Shown piece after piece: positions 9,327 through 19,578 of a stretch of 64,000 nt of DNA. How positions within the stretch are numbered: the stretch's first letter is position 1; each line of letters begins with the position of its first letter. Below the pieces are notes generated by a model that was not told the origin of the DNA, searched no databases, and worked only from the letters and a program-made list of their open reading frames with translations. A program made the position numbers and the translations under genes. The DNA comes from Emiliania huxleyi CCMP1516 (taxonomy: Eukaryota; Haptophyta; Isochrysidales; Noelaerhabdaceae), in NCBI RefSeq assembly GCF_000372725.1, contig NW_005195368.1, positions 98,429 to 162,428 on the forward strand. The letters are read 5' to 3'.

Positions 9327-10172
9327 GTGTGCGACTACGCGCTCGTCTACGCGGAGAAGAAGAACGACGGCGAAGCGCCGTACTCGGTCTCCTTCACCGC
9401 GACGCAGAGCGGCGACGTCATCGTACAGCTGCACCCGCACTCGCAGCTCGAGCGCGCTGTGCGACACGAGCGGCAGGCGCAGGCCACGGAGCCGCCTGCG
9501 AGCGCGAGCCCTGCGGCGCCGCCCGCCCCTGCCGCCGCGCCGCCAGCCGCGGAGCCGGCGCCCAAGACGTACGCCGCCGCAGCCGCATCGCAGCCGCAGG
9601 GTGCCACCGCGGGTGGCCAGCCCGCCGCGCCTGCGGGCCCGGCCGCCGCCGCGCGCGTGCCGCCGCCGCCCAGCGGCGGCGGAGTGCGCGGCTGCTCCTT
9701 CACTGTCCCTAACCCGGGCAGGAAGCGTGGGCAGCAGCAGCGCGGCAAGGGCCGCGGTGCCAGGGGCCGTGCCGATGCTGGACCCCGTCTCGTTGACAAG
9801 AACGCGCTGTCCGCGCGCGGCAGCAGGCCCTCGCGCCAGTCGCGCTCGCCGTCGCCCGACTCTCCGCCCGCCAAGCGGGCCGCCTCCGCTGACTCGTCCG
9901 GCTATGAAACCGATACGCCGGACGAGGTGCAGCAGGAGGCGGTCCGCAGGGTATGCGGCGCGCTCGGCATGAGGGAGCAGTTCGAGGCGGCGATGGTGGC
10001 GGGCGAGCTGCTCGAGATGCTCGAGAGCTTGCCGCGAGGGGCGGTCGAGGCCTCCGTCCGACAGATGCGGGGTTACAACCGCACGGACGAGTGGCCAGAG
10101 CCCATTCTCACCAGCCTTACCCCGCAGCGCGGCCGCTCGCCAAGCCCCGTCGATGAGTGGTCAGATGGTTAG
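9327..10172 (+). CDS. Low-complexity basic protein of unknown function
   Basis: An open frame of about 281 aa. It has an N-terminal globular-looking part (CDYALVYAEKKNDGEAPYSV), a long Pro/Ala linker, a Gly/Arg-rich stretch (RKRGQQQRGKGRGARGRA) that could bind RNA, a Ser/Pro segment with RS dipeptides, and a C-terminal helical part (EQFEAAMVAGELLEMLESL). The true 5' end is uncertain: the frame has no ATG at its start, and an ATG at 9259 in another frame could belong to a first exon. It is divergent from the F-box/RCC1 gene. Confidence 0.55.
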   Translation: MCDYALVYAEKKNDGEAPYSVSFTATQSGDVIVQLHPHSQLERAVRHERQAQATEPPASASPAAPPAPAAAPPAAEPAPKTYAAAAASQPQGATAGGQPAAPAGPAAAARVPPPPSGGGVRGCSFTVPNPGRKRGQQQRGKGRGARGRADAGPRLVDKNALSARGSRPSRQSRSPSPDSPPAKRAASADSSGYETDTPDEVQQEAVRRVCGALGMREQFEAAMVAGELLEMLESLPRGAVEASVRQMRGYNRTDEWPEPILTSLTPQRGRSPSPVDEWSDG

Positions 10173-10613
10173 TGCCCGAGAGCGAGGGGTCCGGGGGGGA
10201 GCACAAACATAGGACGCCCAGCCTTGCCCTCGTGCCACCGAGTGCATATCCTATGCGAGAGAGATCCCCTGTGCCCTGTGTGCCCAGCCCGGGAGGCACT
10301 CACCCACTAGCCCGCTCGCCCGCGGCCCACTCACTTCCGCGCACTAAGTTAGTGCGTGTAGTAGCCGAGCCCGCCTCCGTCCGCCGGCGAAGGGCACTAC
10401 GAGCGGCCCGCCGGACCACTCCCCTCGCGGCCGGCCGGAGGCACTCACTTCCGCGCACTAAGTTAGTGCGCGTAGTGTCCCGGCCTCCGACCACGACTCC
10501 CGGGAGCACTTCACCACTTGACCCGCCTCGGCACACCACTAGCCCTCGTCCAGCTCACAGACTAACTTGCGCCGACTTAGTTCCCCGCAGGGCCCGGGAC
10601 CACTCACTCACTA
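10173..10613. repeat. Intergenic repeats with palindromic core
   Basis: Two copies of cactcacttccgcgcactaa followed by gttagtgcg lie at 10328 and 10442. Each contains the near-perfect palindrome cgcactaa-g-ttagtgcg. A weaker third copy is near 10550. No coding sequence was seen. Confidence 0.65.
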
Positions 10614-11060
10614 CCGTCGGGTACTTATTTTAAGAGCAGGTAAACAGCAATAGATCCGGGTGTAGTGCCGGATCAGTTCCTGGAGCCAGGGGGACCGATT
10701 CGCGCTTGCCATGGGACCAATTGCTAGACACCCGGGCCGGGGGGGGGAGGGGGTACAGGGGGGCCCGCACAGGTGGGCGAGCCAAACTCTGGCGGAGGCA
10801 GCCCGCTCACCCCCAGGCGCCCCTCGAACCGGAGGGTGGTCTGCCGCCGCTGCGCGGTCGGCGCGCCGAGCGCGGGAGACATATCAGCTTCGCGCCACAG
10901 ATGGGGGGACCGATTCTCAGCAAGTTTGGCAGCGCGGGCAGTGTGAAGGATCGATTGCTGTACAACGAGGGACCGATTCCGTGAGGGCTGGGTATCGATT
11001 AGGCCGCTTGAGGGCCGGATCTATTGCTGTTTACCTGCTCTAAAAATAAGTACCCGACGG
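10614..11060. mobile_element. MITE with 45-bp terminal inverted repeats and TA target duplication
   Basis: The left end (ccgtcgggtacttatttt ... cagcaatagatccgg) is repeated inverted at the right end with one mismatch over about 45 bp. The element is bounded on both sides by TA (10612-10613 and 11061-11062). The 447-bp interior has no transposase, so it is non-autonomous. TA duplication fits Tc1/mariner-like or related DNA transposons. Confidence 0.88.
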
Positions 11061-11160
11061 TACATCATATGTGCTCTTCACACGACCTGGCGAGCAGCTG
11101 GGAGTGGCGCGGCTATAGCAGACAGCGGCATTCGCACTCCGGCTGACTCCGCACCGCTCC

Positions 11161-11448
11161 ATGGCCGCCAGCGCCGATCAGAGGATGGGGTTCATGATCT
11201 GGTGCTCCAACACCGTCTGCGACGACGGCACGGAGCTTAGGAACGACGGCCCAGCACCCGAATTCATCATCGCCACTCTCGAGGAGCGTACGGGGTTGAA
11301 GCGGCCACCTAACGCGGTGGCCTGCCGCCTGGACGACCTCAACCTCTACTTCACGTCCGGCGGGGCCATCATGCCGGCGCGTGTTAGCCACTTGCCGACG
11401 CAGCCGCTGAAGAGCCAGACCGCGGATAGTGACAGCGTCGTGCGCTGA
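11161..11448 (+). CDS. Small hypothetical protein
   Basis: A 95-aa frame with a good start context (ctccATGGcc). It has mixed composition and a plausible fold (FMIWCSNTVCDDGTEL ... AVACRLDDLNLYF). No family is recognised and no signal or membrane segment is seen. It lies between the MITE and the convergent LSMT-like gene. Confidence 0.4.
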   Translation: MAASADQRMGFMIWCSNTVCDDGTELRNDGPAPEFIIATLEERTGLKRPPNAVACRLDDLNLYFTSGGAIMPARVSHLPTQPLKSQTADSDSVVR

Positions 11449-11968
11449 CAGCGGATAAGGATCGTGCTCCACTGCAGCGCGCCGGCGCCCAGGGCTTTCG
11501 ACCCTCCGGAAGAGGCTGGATCGCACCGCGCCTCTACACGCGTGCGGGAGGAGGCTTACTGAACTGCTGCACCGCAGTGCCTGCTGGTGGCGGCCTGGCC
11601 CTCCCTCTGAGCCGCTGCAGCGGCGCAAAACGGGAAGAGATCTCTAGGTCAAACCCACGCGCTCGTGACCCGCCGAGGCGACCCTCGATCTCAGAGGCAC
11701 TGCGAGAGAGCGAGGCCTGTCTGCTCGTCTGGGGGACTCTGTTTCGGAGTTCGGTGTCCGTGCGTGTCTCTGGCACACGGGGCAAAAGTCCGACGAGGGC
11801 GCGTGTCCACGTGAGGTACTAGAGAGCGCCGCAGCGGGGGGCTCTCCACGAACAGGCTCCGTCCGGGCGGATGACAAGGAGTAGGCTAGCCTCTGTTTGA
11901 AGCAGGAAAAAGGGTGATCACGATGCTTTACCCCAAGTGCTCCGCAACATACGACACTGCGTGGCAGG
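11449..11968. other. Intergenic, no feature recognised
   Basis: It holds the 3' flank of the LSMT-like gene. No conserved frame or clear repeat was found. Confidence 0.4.
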
Positions 11969-13816
11969 CTAATCTGACGCCCGGCTCGCGGCCCGGCTCG
12001 CCCACGCCTCGAGCGCACCAGGAGGGAGCGCCTCGAGGTGCGGGTAGAGGGGCGGCGGGCGCTGCAGCGCGCGCATCCGAGCCGGCGCGCCACTCGGCCC
12101 CGCAACCGCGAGCTGCAGCATCGAGCCGCGCAGGTCTCGAAGCAGGCGCCTGCATGGATGTCCGTTCATCGTTAAGCGAGTGGCAGCTGAGGCGCGGCGG
12201 TCTCGGGTCTCGAAAGAGGAGGCGCTTTCGCGAGGCGCGCAGAGAGAGGAGCGTCGCAGCCGCGTCCGGCGTGGCGGCCTCCGTCGCCTGGCCGGGTGAG
12301 GCCTGCTGCTGCTGCTGCTGCTCCAGCAGCCGCTCGTCCTCCTCGAGGCTGGTCGGGTGCGCCGCCTCCAAGCCAGCGCACGCCGCTGCCACAACCTCCG
12401 CCACCCTCACGACCGCCTCCGCCTCGCCGTCCCCCTCGTCCTCCTCGTCCTCATCCTCGTCCTCCTCCTCGTCGTCAAGACCAGAGGTCTCATACGCGTC
12501 GAGCCTCGCGGCGAGCTGGGCCGCCTAGAGGTGAGGGAAGGTGAGCTTCTCCACACACACACGAGGTGGCGGGGCAAGGGCCAGGCTAGCCCTCGCGTCT
12601 CCACGTCTAGACGACAGGAGCCCCACGGCATTCAAAGTGCAAGGCCCAGTGCGCGTGGGTGAGCGGTGTGTGTGGTGAGAGTGTGTGTGGGGGGGGGGGA
12701 GTGTGTGTGTGTGGGGGGGGAGTGTGTGTGGGGAGTGTGTGTGTGTGTGCGTGCGTGTGTGCGTGCGTGCGTGCGTGCGTGCGTGTGTGTGTGTGCGTGT
12801 GTGTAAGCTGCCTCCGCTTCGGTGGCGAGCGCCGCGCGCAAGGCGAGGACGCACGGCGCGTCAACGGCGCGTGCGGAGAGCACACAGCCGGCGCTGCCCA
12901 GCCTCAGCAGGGCAGCCACCCGCTGGCTGGTCTCCACCCAGCAGGCGCCGGAGGGCGGCGCGGCGCCCGAGAGCTCGAGCAGCTGCGGCAGCGCGACCGA
13001 CACGGTGTCGTGCGGGTTGTGGCGCGGCACGAAGCCGTAGTACTTCGCAAAGTGGGCGTTCGGGTGGTCGCCGTACGTGATTGTCACCTCGTCCCCCTTT
13101 TCCAGAGGGCGCGCGGCGTAGAGGCGCACGCACGCGCCGCGGCGTCCCGCGGCAGAGAAGGCGAAGAGGGCGGCGGGCGCGACGCCGTCGTGGTTGGCCA
13201 GGTCTACCATCGGGACGAGCAGCCTGCGTGTGCCGTGCGGGCCCGCGCGCAGGCGGAGACAGCGGCTCCACACCAGCTGCAGCGCTCGCCGAAAGGCGGG
13301 CTCGGCGGGCGCATCCAGGCCCGCCGCCTCTGCTGCGTCGCACGCCTCGAGGTACTGCTCATGCAGCCAGAAGCAGGCTGCGTCGGCGTCGGCCTCGAAC
13401 GCGTCGTCCTGCGCGGCGGAGAGCGCCTCGGGCTCGAGGAGCAGCGGGAGGGCCGGCGACTCTGCAGGCCAGCTCTGGAGGAACGGCCGCCAGTGCTCGT
13501 CCCGCTCCCGCTCGAGAGCGCTGAGCGCCAGCTGGACGTTCCACGGCAGCGACGCGGTCCACGGTGGTGGCTCTGCCGGCAGCGGCGCGCCGTCGCCGGC
13601 GGTGGAGAGGACACACTCCAGTGGCACCTCGAGCAGAACGTCTCCCACGGCCGAGCTTCGCTGAGCAACCAGGCCTCGCAGGCCGGCCACGGTGGCAGCG
13701 CCGAGGTGAACGCGCCCGCCGTGAGCGTTGATCCAGCTTGCGAGCTCCTGAGTGCACGAATGGCTCGAAGCAGGAGTGGCGAAATCGGCGGGGCCCAGAG
13801 CCAGCGCGGCGAGCAT
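11969..13816 (-). CDS. SET-domain methyltransferase, Rubisco-LSMT-like (three exons)
   Basis: Proposed exons are complement(12812-13816), complement(12226-12524) and complement(11969-12149), giving 494 aa in frame. The N-terminal half is a SET domain of the LSMT/SETD3 type: GRVHLGAATVAGLRGLVA, MVDLANHDG as the NH cofactor motif, and GDEVTITYGDHPNAHF as the C-terminal SET motif. The rest is the helical substrate-binding domain (HPTSLEEDERLLE). An acidic loop and a poly-Gln run sit in exon 2. Intron 1 (12525-12811) holds an introner-like element plus a (CA)n tract. Intron 2 (12150-12225) has a GC donor and begins with a copy of exon 3's start. It probably methylates a lysine on a plastid or cytosolic protein. 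Confidence 0.88.
12526..12808 (-). mobile_element. Introner-like element with (CA)n tract
   Basis: In the sense of the host gene it reads (ca)n, ccgctcacccacgcgcac, the core ggggctcctgtcgtctagac, then gtgtgtgtggagaagctcac and an acceptor ctctag. The whole of intron 1 apart from the first few bases is this element. Confidence 0.88.
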
Positions 13817-14819
13817 TTTATTGGTGGTGATGGAGCCGGAAGGGGTGGAAAACAGAAATGCGGTGCTGCTGCGCGCGAGCTAGCGCGCCGGGAGCGGCGG
13901 GGTGGACATCGCGAGAAAAAGAACTTTTCCCCGCTCGCTCAACACTGGACCCTGTGCCCAGCCCTCTCCGCGCGGCGATGCGCCCTCCCCCCTCGCTTTT
14001 GCAAAATCCTGCAAAGGTGGGGACGTGTCTGTCCTCGACCCAGCCCTAGCTTGGGATGTCCGATGTATTTATTTATTCTACGACTCTTTGTTTATTTATT
14101 TATGGGCAAGGGACATGTCCTTTCTCCCACCCCTTGTTTGGTGTCTCCGTTTTATTTATTTATTTATGGGCAAGGGACATGCCTCTCTAAGGAAGGGGGC
14201 ACAGGATGGCACGACAGAGACGGGCACCAACCAAGAGCGAACTCATCGGCGCGGGCTCTCTCGGCTACGGGACCGGCCCCAGCTTCGGCTGAGGGCTAAC
14301 AAGCTGCCGAGCCCAAATCTCTGTGAGAGTCGTGATTTCTTGTTGGTAAAAATAATGAGCTACATACACTCAATCAATCAATCAATACTGCTGCCAGAGC
14401 TGGGGTGGGCGAACTGGGGGCGGCGCTGCGCGCTCTTCTATCCGGGCCGCGGACGCGCGGCACCTTCGACGCGCGGCTCGACACCGAGAACCAAGACACG
14501 CTGCTTACCTGGGCCGGTCAGTCATGAGTTTCTAAAATAAACAACACAGACATGATGGTTCACCCGTGGTAGCGTGTTCGACCGTGTCGTGCGCCTGTCA
14601 CGGGCGGTTTGTATTTCCTTCTGAAATTCTTGTGATTCACACACTCCGTGAGGCGTGCCCGTGTCGCGTGTCAGTGCAGTGCCGACGGAAGTCAACCACG
14701 AGTTGACAGAAAAAGAAGACTGACGATCCACGTGCCCGCCGGGTTTCAAGGCGACGAGGACAAGGACAAGTCCAAAACTCGCGCACGCACGTCCCCTCCA
14801 CGCTCCGCTCTCCGTGTCA
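13817..14819. other. Upstream region with short duplication
   Basis: No gene is supported. tttatttatttatgggcaag followed by ggacatg occurs twice, near 14093 and 14152. A T-rich motif (minus strand, about 13913-13925) lies about 100 bp before the LSMT-like start. Bases from about 14665 belong to a segment duplicated inverted at 41925-42444. Confidence 0.5.
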
Positions 14820-15190
14820 ATGGGTGCCGCCTGCTCCAACACCGCCAACGCGACCGTCGCCACCGGCGCGTACGACCCGACCATCAAGGAGGCCTCCCTG
14901 AGGTCCTACGAGGAGGCTCCGGTGCCTGCCGAGGAGGTCGCGTACGCCTCGCGTGGCCTCGCGCCCGAGGCTGCGCCGGAGCAGGAGTCGCTGCTGCAGC
15001 GCGTCTCGTCCAAGATAAGCGAGATGATCGCGCCGCTCACCGAGCTGAAGTGCACCACCTCGTTCCGCGCCGCAGACGCGGCGGCGGAGGAGCCGGCCTG
15101 CAGTGACGAGCAGGCCGAGGAGCCCAAGGCGTAGACGCACCTATCCGTGCTGTGGGGAGTGGGGAGAGCCATGAGTGAGTGAGTGATGAA
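14665..15190 (+). repeat. Segmental duplication, copy 1
   Basis: This segment, including 5' flank, coding region and the first 3' flank, matches 41925-42444 in inverted orientation. The coding part is identical at the protein level. The match breaks down soon after the stop, at gagtgagtga. Confidence 0.9.
14820..15134 (+). CDS. Small protein with N-myristoylation signal, copy 1
   Basis: 104 aa beginning MGAACSNTANATV. Gly2 with Ser6 fits an N-myristoylation site and Cys5 fits palmitoylation, so membrane attachment is likely. The rest is acidic and probably helical (LLQRVSSKISEMIAPL), with no known domain. An identical protein is encoded inverted at 41974-42288. Upstream sequence is conserved between copies, so both may be expressed. 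Function is unknown; the acylation prediction is from sequence only. Confidence 0.7.
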   Translation: MGAACSNTANATVATGAYDPTIKEASLRSYEEAPVPAEEVAYASRGLAPEAAPEQESLLQRVSSKISEMIAPLTELKCTTSFRAADAAAEEPACSDEQAEEPKA

Positions 15191-15612
15191 GCGGGTGAGC
15201 TAACATGAGCGAGGGAGAGCCATAACATGTTAGTGTGAAGACTCGGCTCCCGAGAGAGCGTTGTGTGTGCTGATGCCGGTACTGTACATGCCGGTAAGGT
15301 AGGATAACTATAGGTAATCACACTACGTTCGCGCCTTCGAGGCAGATTCATCCTGGCGCTTCGCTCGCTCCGCTCGCGTTGCGCAGCTGGATCTGGCTGG
15401 CTACACACCTCGCGGCTTGCACATGAGCAGCGACGACAGCAGCGACGCAGCGACCCCACAGCCCAGACGGCGGAAGAAGAACGAGAAGCGGTCTCGGCAT
15501 AACGAGTTGAAAGAATTCCCCTCCTCGGACCAGACATCTAACTTCTTGCTCGCAAAATTCTTTTATCTCTCCATCCGGTACGCGGGGACGTCCGTCCGCA
15601 TAATGCGCTGCC
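15135..15612. other. Intergenic upstream of receptor gene
   Basis: No gene was seen. A T-rich motif (cgcaaaattcttttatctc, 15551-15569) lies about 45-60 bp before the ATG of the receptor-like gene and resembles motifs before other genes here. Confidence 0.4.
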
Positions 15613-17940
15613 ATGCTTGCTCACCTGAGCGTGTTCGCGTTTGATCCGGCGTGCCCATGCATTGATGCGGCCTCACAGCTCGACGAGGCGGGCATGCTTA
15701 CTCTGAGTGGCTTTCGTCCGAGCCAAGATTACGGCAGCAACGTCTGTCGAGCGTGGGACGAGCTTGAATACCCGGGCTGTCAGGAGCCGTGTGGAAATGA
15801 GTGTGTCTATGCGAACGACGGTGAGTGTGACGACGGCGGCGAGGGGTATTCTTATTCTGACTGTACCTTGGGTTCTGACTGCTCTGACTGTGGTCCACGG
15901 CCAGAACTCCCGGTCCCCGACTTCTGCCCTCAACAGTGGTGCTATGTGAACGGGACGCTCTGCAAGATCTCCAACCTTACCTACCGCGAGACGCAGAACT
16001 TCCCCAAAGTCAAAGGCCTCTTCTATTCATACGACACCTGCTCCCCGGGCACCGACTACGACGCCTTTGGACGGTTCCTCAACGCAAATTACGGGCACGG
16101 CATGACTCTGAAGGCTGCCGTGCCGACCTCGAGCTACCCGCTGCACTACAAGGCGGTTGAGGGGGCGCCGGTCTCGGAATACGAGGGGCCGTACGAGGAT
16201 GACTCATGGCCGTGGGTGGGCGCCTACGTCGACTACGTACACGCGCTGGCGGCCAGGACTCCTTTCTCCGTGCAGCTGACTTTCGTGAGCGGGGGAGCGA
16301 GATCTGGGGGGATCATAAACAACAGCCCGTGGACCGCAGCCATCATCGACGTCGCCACCGGAATTGCTGATTTTGCGGCGAGCGACTTTTGGGTGACGAC
16401 CGAGCGCGCCAACATCGTTTCATTCTCGGTCCCGATTCGACAGGACAAGGTATACCTCTTTGTGCCGCGCCCCGCCGTCGTCGAGACGGATTTCCTCACG
16501 GCCTCTCTTAAGATTTTTGAACCGTTCCGTTGGGACTTGTGGGTCACCATCCTTGGCGTCGTCTTGGCCATGTCGCTCATCGAGATGTGGCTGCAGCGTG
16601 GGCCGCGACGAGATGGGGAGTGGTCCGAGGAAGCCCCGCCGGCGCGCGGCTCGCGATGCAGCAGAGTAGCATGGTGGCTGCGGGTGTGGCTACAGAGCTT
16701 TGTGCAGGCGGTGATGCACATGACGGTGGGGCTGCCTGGCACAAAGGGGGATAGGCCAGGCGAGACAACCCTGTGGCTGGGATGGAGCATCCTGCTCTTC
16801 CTCCTGGTCAACGCGTACATCGCGAATCTCGCCGCAAACCTCATCTCCTTTGAGACAAACACGTATATCGACTCGATGCAGGCAGCTGTCGACGCGAGTC
16901 TACGGATCTGCTTAAATGAGAATCTCAAAAACGAGACCATCATCGCGTACCCGGAGGCCGCAAGTTTCCTCGAGCCGATTCCCGGATCGATAGCGGTCGA
17001 CGCTCGGCGTCTGAGAGACCGCTATGCCGAAAAGGGCTGCGGCGCGATGGTCATGTCGATCAACGAGGTGCAGCGCGATCAGGGCATCGCGCGAGTTATG
17101 TGCTGCTTGAATCTCTTTGCGGCGGTGCAGGTGCTGAGCATCCCGCTCGCCTTCCCGGTGAGGCCAAGCCTCGTGGGCCCGCTCAGCTACTGGGTACAAA
17201 ACATGAGCAGAACCGACCCGTTGGAAAGCTTCGACGAGCTGCGCTATCTCAGGTGCAGCGACGTTGCGGCTGTTAGCGGCGCTTTGCAGTGCGCCGACTC
17301 CACCGCCCAGTTCCATTTTCTGCCTCTCACCGACCAATTTGGGGTGGAGTACACCACGGCCAACCAGCTGCGCGCGTTAGCCAACTTGCTGGAGCAATCC
17401 TCAGATGGGGTTGCAGCAGAGGCGCCGGCGGCACCGCCGGCACAGCAGAACACGGTGGCTCTTCTCGGCCGGCGCCTGATGGCGGAGCGATCCTCGAATG
17501 GGGCCGCAGCAAAGGCGCCGGGGGCGCGGCCAACGGTGGCGCCGCGTAATCGCCGCCGGCTGCCGGGCGCTGCCGGCGGCGCGGGCGGTGCCGCGGCGGT
17601 TGTGTCAACCGGCAGCTCTAGCGTGTCAGCCGACAGCCACCTCTGGACGGATGTGGGGGCTGTAAACCAGGGGCTCGCCCAGTTGACAGTAGACAATTTT
17701 GGCATGGGATGGTTGTGCTGGGCCGTCGCCGCCGCCTTTGCGATCGGCATATCCTTGAGCCAGAGCGGGACGGGGCTTCGTCATGGGCTTCGCATGAGCT
17801 GCCGCCGCTCTTGCCCGAAAGAAGTGGAGCCGGTGGAGCCGCCGCGGCCAACCTCTTTCGCCTCGACCTCGGTGGGCGACTTTGAAGTACCGACACCGAG
17901 GACAACGCGAGGGAGCACTCTCGACGAGAGGAGAGTGTAG
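15613..17940 (+). CDS. Ionotropic glutamate receptor-like channel with LNR domain
   Basis: A single 775-aa exon, unusual among its heavily split neighbours. The N-terminal region has a Cys-rich LNR/Notch-like module (CGNECVYANDGECDDGG ... CSDCG). The ligand-binding S1 part ends with ASDFWVTTERANIVSFSVPI. TM1 (WDLWVTILGVVLAMSLIEMW), a re-entrant pore segment (around VMHMTVGLPG) and TM2 ending VNAYIANLAANLI follow. AYIANLAA is a clear variant of the SYTANLAAF gate of animal and plant receptors. S2 and a final TM (GWLCWAVAAAFAIGISL) complete the fold, with a short cytosolic tail. It is probably a ligand-gated cation channel. The ligand is unknown; the usual S1 arginine was not confirmed. Confidence 0.88.
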   Translation: MLAHLSVFAFDPACPCIDAASQLDEAGMLTLSGFRPSQDYGSNVCRAWDELEYPGCQEPCGNECVYANDGECDDGGEGYSYSDCTLGSDCSDCGPRPELPVPDFCPQQWCYVNGTLCKISNLTYRETQNFPKVKGLFYSYDTCSPGTDYDAFGRFLNANYGHGMTLKAAVPTSSYPLHYKAVEGAPVSEYEGPYEDDSWPWVGAYVDYVHALAARTPFSVQLTFVSGGARSGGIINNSPWTAAIIDVATGIADFAASDFWVTTERANIVSFSVPIRQDKVYLFVPRPAVVETDFLTASLKIFEPFRWDLWVTILGVVLAMSLIEMWLQRGPRRDGEWSEEAPPARGSRCSRVAWWLRVWLQSFVQAVMHMTVGLPGTKGDRPGETTLWLGWSILLFLLVNAYIANLAANLISFETNTYIDSMQAAVDASLRICLNENLKNETIIAYPEAASFLEPIPGSIAVDARRLRDRYAEKGCGAMVMSINEVQRDQGIARVMCCLNLFAAVQVLSIPLAFPVRPSLVGPLSYWVQNMSRTDPLESFDELRYLRCSDVAAVSGALQCADSTAQFHFLPLTDQFGVEYTTANQLRALANLLEQSSDGVAAEAPAAPPAQQNTVALLGRRLMAERSSNGAAAKAPGARPTVAPRNRRRLPGAAGGAGGAAAVVSTGSSSVSADSHLWTDVGAVNQGLAQLTVDNFGMGWLCWAVAAAFAIGISLSQSGTGLRHGLRMSCRRSCPKEVEPVEPPRPTSFASTSVGDFEVPTPRTTRGSTLDERRV

Positions 17941-18082
17941 ACGGAGTGTAGACACGCTGTCTTCCTCTACCGCTACGGCTACGGCCTACGCAAGATATCG
18001 TACAACACAAAACTGCACATGATATCACACCTCGGGGTGTGACGGAGAGACGGGAACGTCGCGACACGGCCGTGCGGACGCG

Positions 18083-19348
18083 TTAGTGCGCGCAGACGGC
18101 GCGCGCCACAAACGCGTTGAGCTGCCACAGCGCCTTCTCCAGCTTCGAGTTGAGCTTGCCGGGCCGGACGGCGCCTGAGCGGGCGCCAACCTGCTGCATC
18201 TCGTTGACGGCGATGTCCTCGCGGTTGATCTTGTCCATGAGCTCGCGCTGCTCGTCGCGGGTCGCCTCAAAGTCCTCCATCTGCATCGTGCCGGGCGGAA
18301 CGAGGCAGAAGGTGGTGACCACGGTGCGTTCCGCCGAGAGCGGCTGCAGCCGGAACCAGAGGACCCGGTCCGGCATCGCGTGCAGCAGCTGCGACGGGAA
18401 GACGTTGTACAGGGCAAAGGCCTGACGCTCCGCCTCCGTTTCGAGGTGGGGGAAGCGGGGCAGCCCTGCCTCGAAGGCGGACACCTCACGGCCAGGGCGC
18501 GGCTTGGCGTGGCCGACAGTCCACGCCGGCCTCGCATCCTCGGTCCACGAGAGCCTGGCTGGGAAGTTCGGCTCAAATGTGGCCTCATGCGCGCCGAGGT
18601 GGTGGTAGCACTCCATAAAGGTCTCCACGACAATCTTCCAGTTGAAGGGGCAGTCGTAGGTCAGCTCGATGTACGACTCCATCTCGTCGGGCCGCCAGCT
18701 GACGAGGCGCTGGCTCATGCCCGCAAGCTGACTGCTGAGTGGCGGCGCGGCGCCGTCCAGGTTGACGTACACAAAGCCGTCCACAACCTCGGAACGATAT
18801 TCGTGAAGAGGGTGCTCGATCGCATCGAAAGCGGTCGAGTCATCCATCAGAGGCGCCTTGATGCACGAGCCATCGAGTCGGAAGCTCCAAAAGTGGAACG
18901 GGCAGGTGAACGCTTTGCAGGTGCCGCGGCCCTCGCCGACCACGGGGGCCCAACGGTGAGTGCAGACGCGCGAGAGCACGCGCAGCCGCGTGCCGTCATT
19001 CACGAGGAGGAGGAGCTCGCCGAGCAGGTCGAGGGTCACGTAGTCGCCTTTCTCCCGCACCTGGCACACGTGACCAACACACAACCAGCCAGGCCGGAAG
19101 ATGGTCTCGACCTCGCGCTCAAATAGCGCAGTGCTCGTGTACGCAGCTGGTGGCAGCGTCGTTGCGTCCTCGAGCGGCTGCTCAGCATACGGTTCGAGCG
19201 ACTTGAGCAACGCGTGGAGCTCTGACCTTTGCTGCTGCTCCTCGTCGACCGTGTGGCTCGACGCGAGAGGGCCAGCCCGCAAAGGTCGGGTCGCTGGGAG
19301 CAGCGGCGCCGCGATGAGTGACGGGACCGCTGGCAGGGACAGTAGCAT
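18083..19348 (-). CDS. Rieske non-heme iron oxygenase, ring-hydroxylating alpha-subunit type
   Basis: The Rieske centre CTH-x17-CPFH is complete, and the mononuclear iron site ETFMECYHHLGAH follows. The N/E-F-x-ECYH form recalls betaine/carnitine/choline-type demethylases and monooxygenases. The frame extends to 19591, but the ATG at 19348 (MLLSLPAVPSLIAAPL) is preferred because it starts a hydrophobic organelle leader and clears the neighbour's start. The product is about 421 aa with no evident intron. It is divergent from an isochorismatase-like hydrolase, so the two may share control. The substrate, perhaps a quaternary amine, is inferred. Confidence 0.88.
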   Translation of the reverse strand: MLLSLPAVPSLIAAPLLPATRPLRAGPLASSHTVDEEQQQRSELHALLKSLEPYAEQPLEDATTLPPAAYTSTALFEREVETIFRPGWLCVGHVCQVREKGDYVTLDLLGELLLLVNDGTRLRVLSRVCTHRWAPVVGEGRGTCKAFTCPFHFWSFRLDGSCIKAPLMDDSTAFDAIEHPLHEYRSEVVDGFVYVNLDGAAPPLSSQLAGMSQRLVSWRPDEMESYIELTYDCPFNWKIVVETFMECYHHLGAHEATFEPNFPARLSWTEDARPAWTVGHAKPRPGREVSAFEAGLPRFPHLETEAERQAFALYNVFPSQLLHAMPDRVLWFRLQPLSAERTVVTTFCLVPPGTMQMEDFEATRDEQRELMDKINREDIAVNEMQQVGARSGAVRPGKLNSKLEKALWQLNAFVARAVCAH

Positions 19349-19578
19349 ACGAGCACGCCCTACGCACTGCAGTCGCGCCGCCTCCGCCGCGCCGGGCCCT
19401 CGCCGGACTGGCTGGGGTGGTCGCAGCGAGCGAGTACCCGGGAACACCGGGGTACAGCGGTTAATTCTTTGCCTTTTCGAGAGTGCTTTAGCGGCTCCGT
19501 GGTTTACAGCGTCCAAATTCGGCACAGTATCGCCCTCGCCGCCGATGGCTTGGCGTGAAAAAAATTCGAGACAACTAA
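19349..19578. promoter_or_regulatory. Divergent promoter region
   Basis: Only 230 bp separates the start of the Rieske oxygenase (minus) from that of the isochorismatase-like gene (plus). A T-rich tract (cgtgaaaaaaattcgag, about 19554-19570) lies next to the latter start. Confidence 0.5.

Noticed and set aside
12659..14299. 546-aa plus-strand frame
   Set aside because: Antisense shadow of the LSMT-like gene. It starts in a TG microsatellite (Cys-Val repeats) and has no domain.
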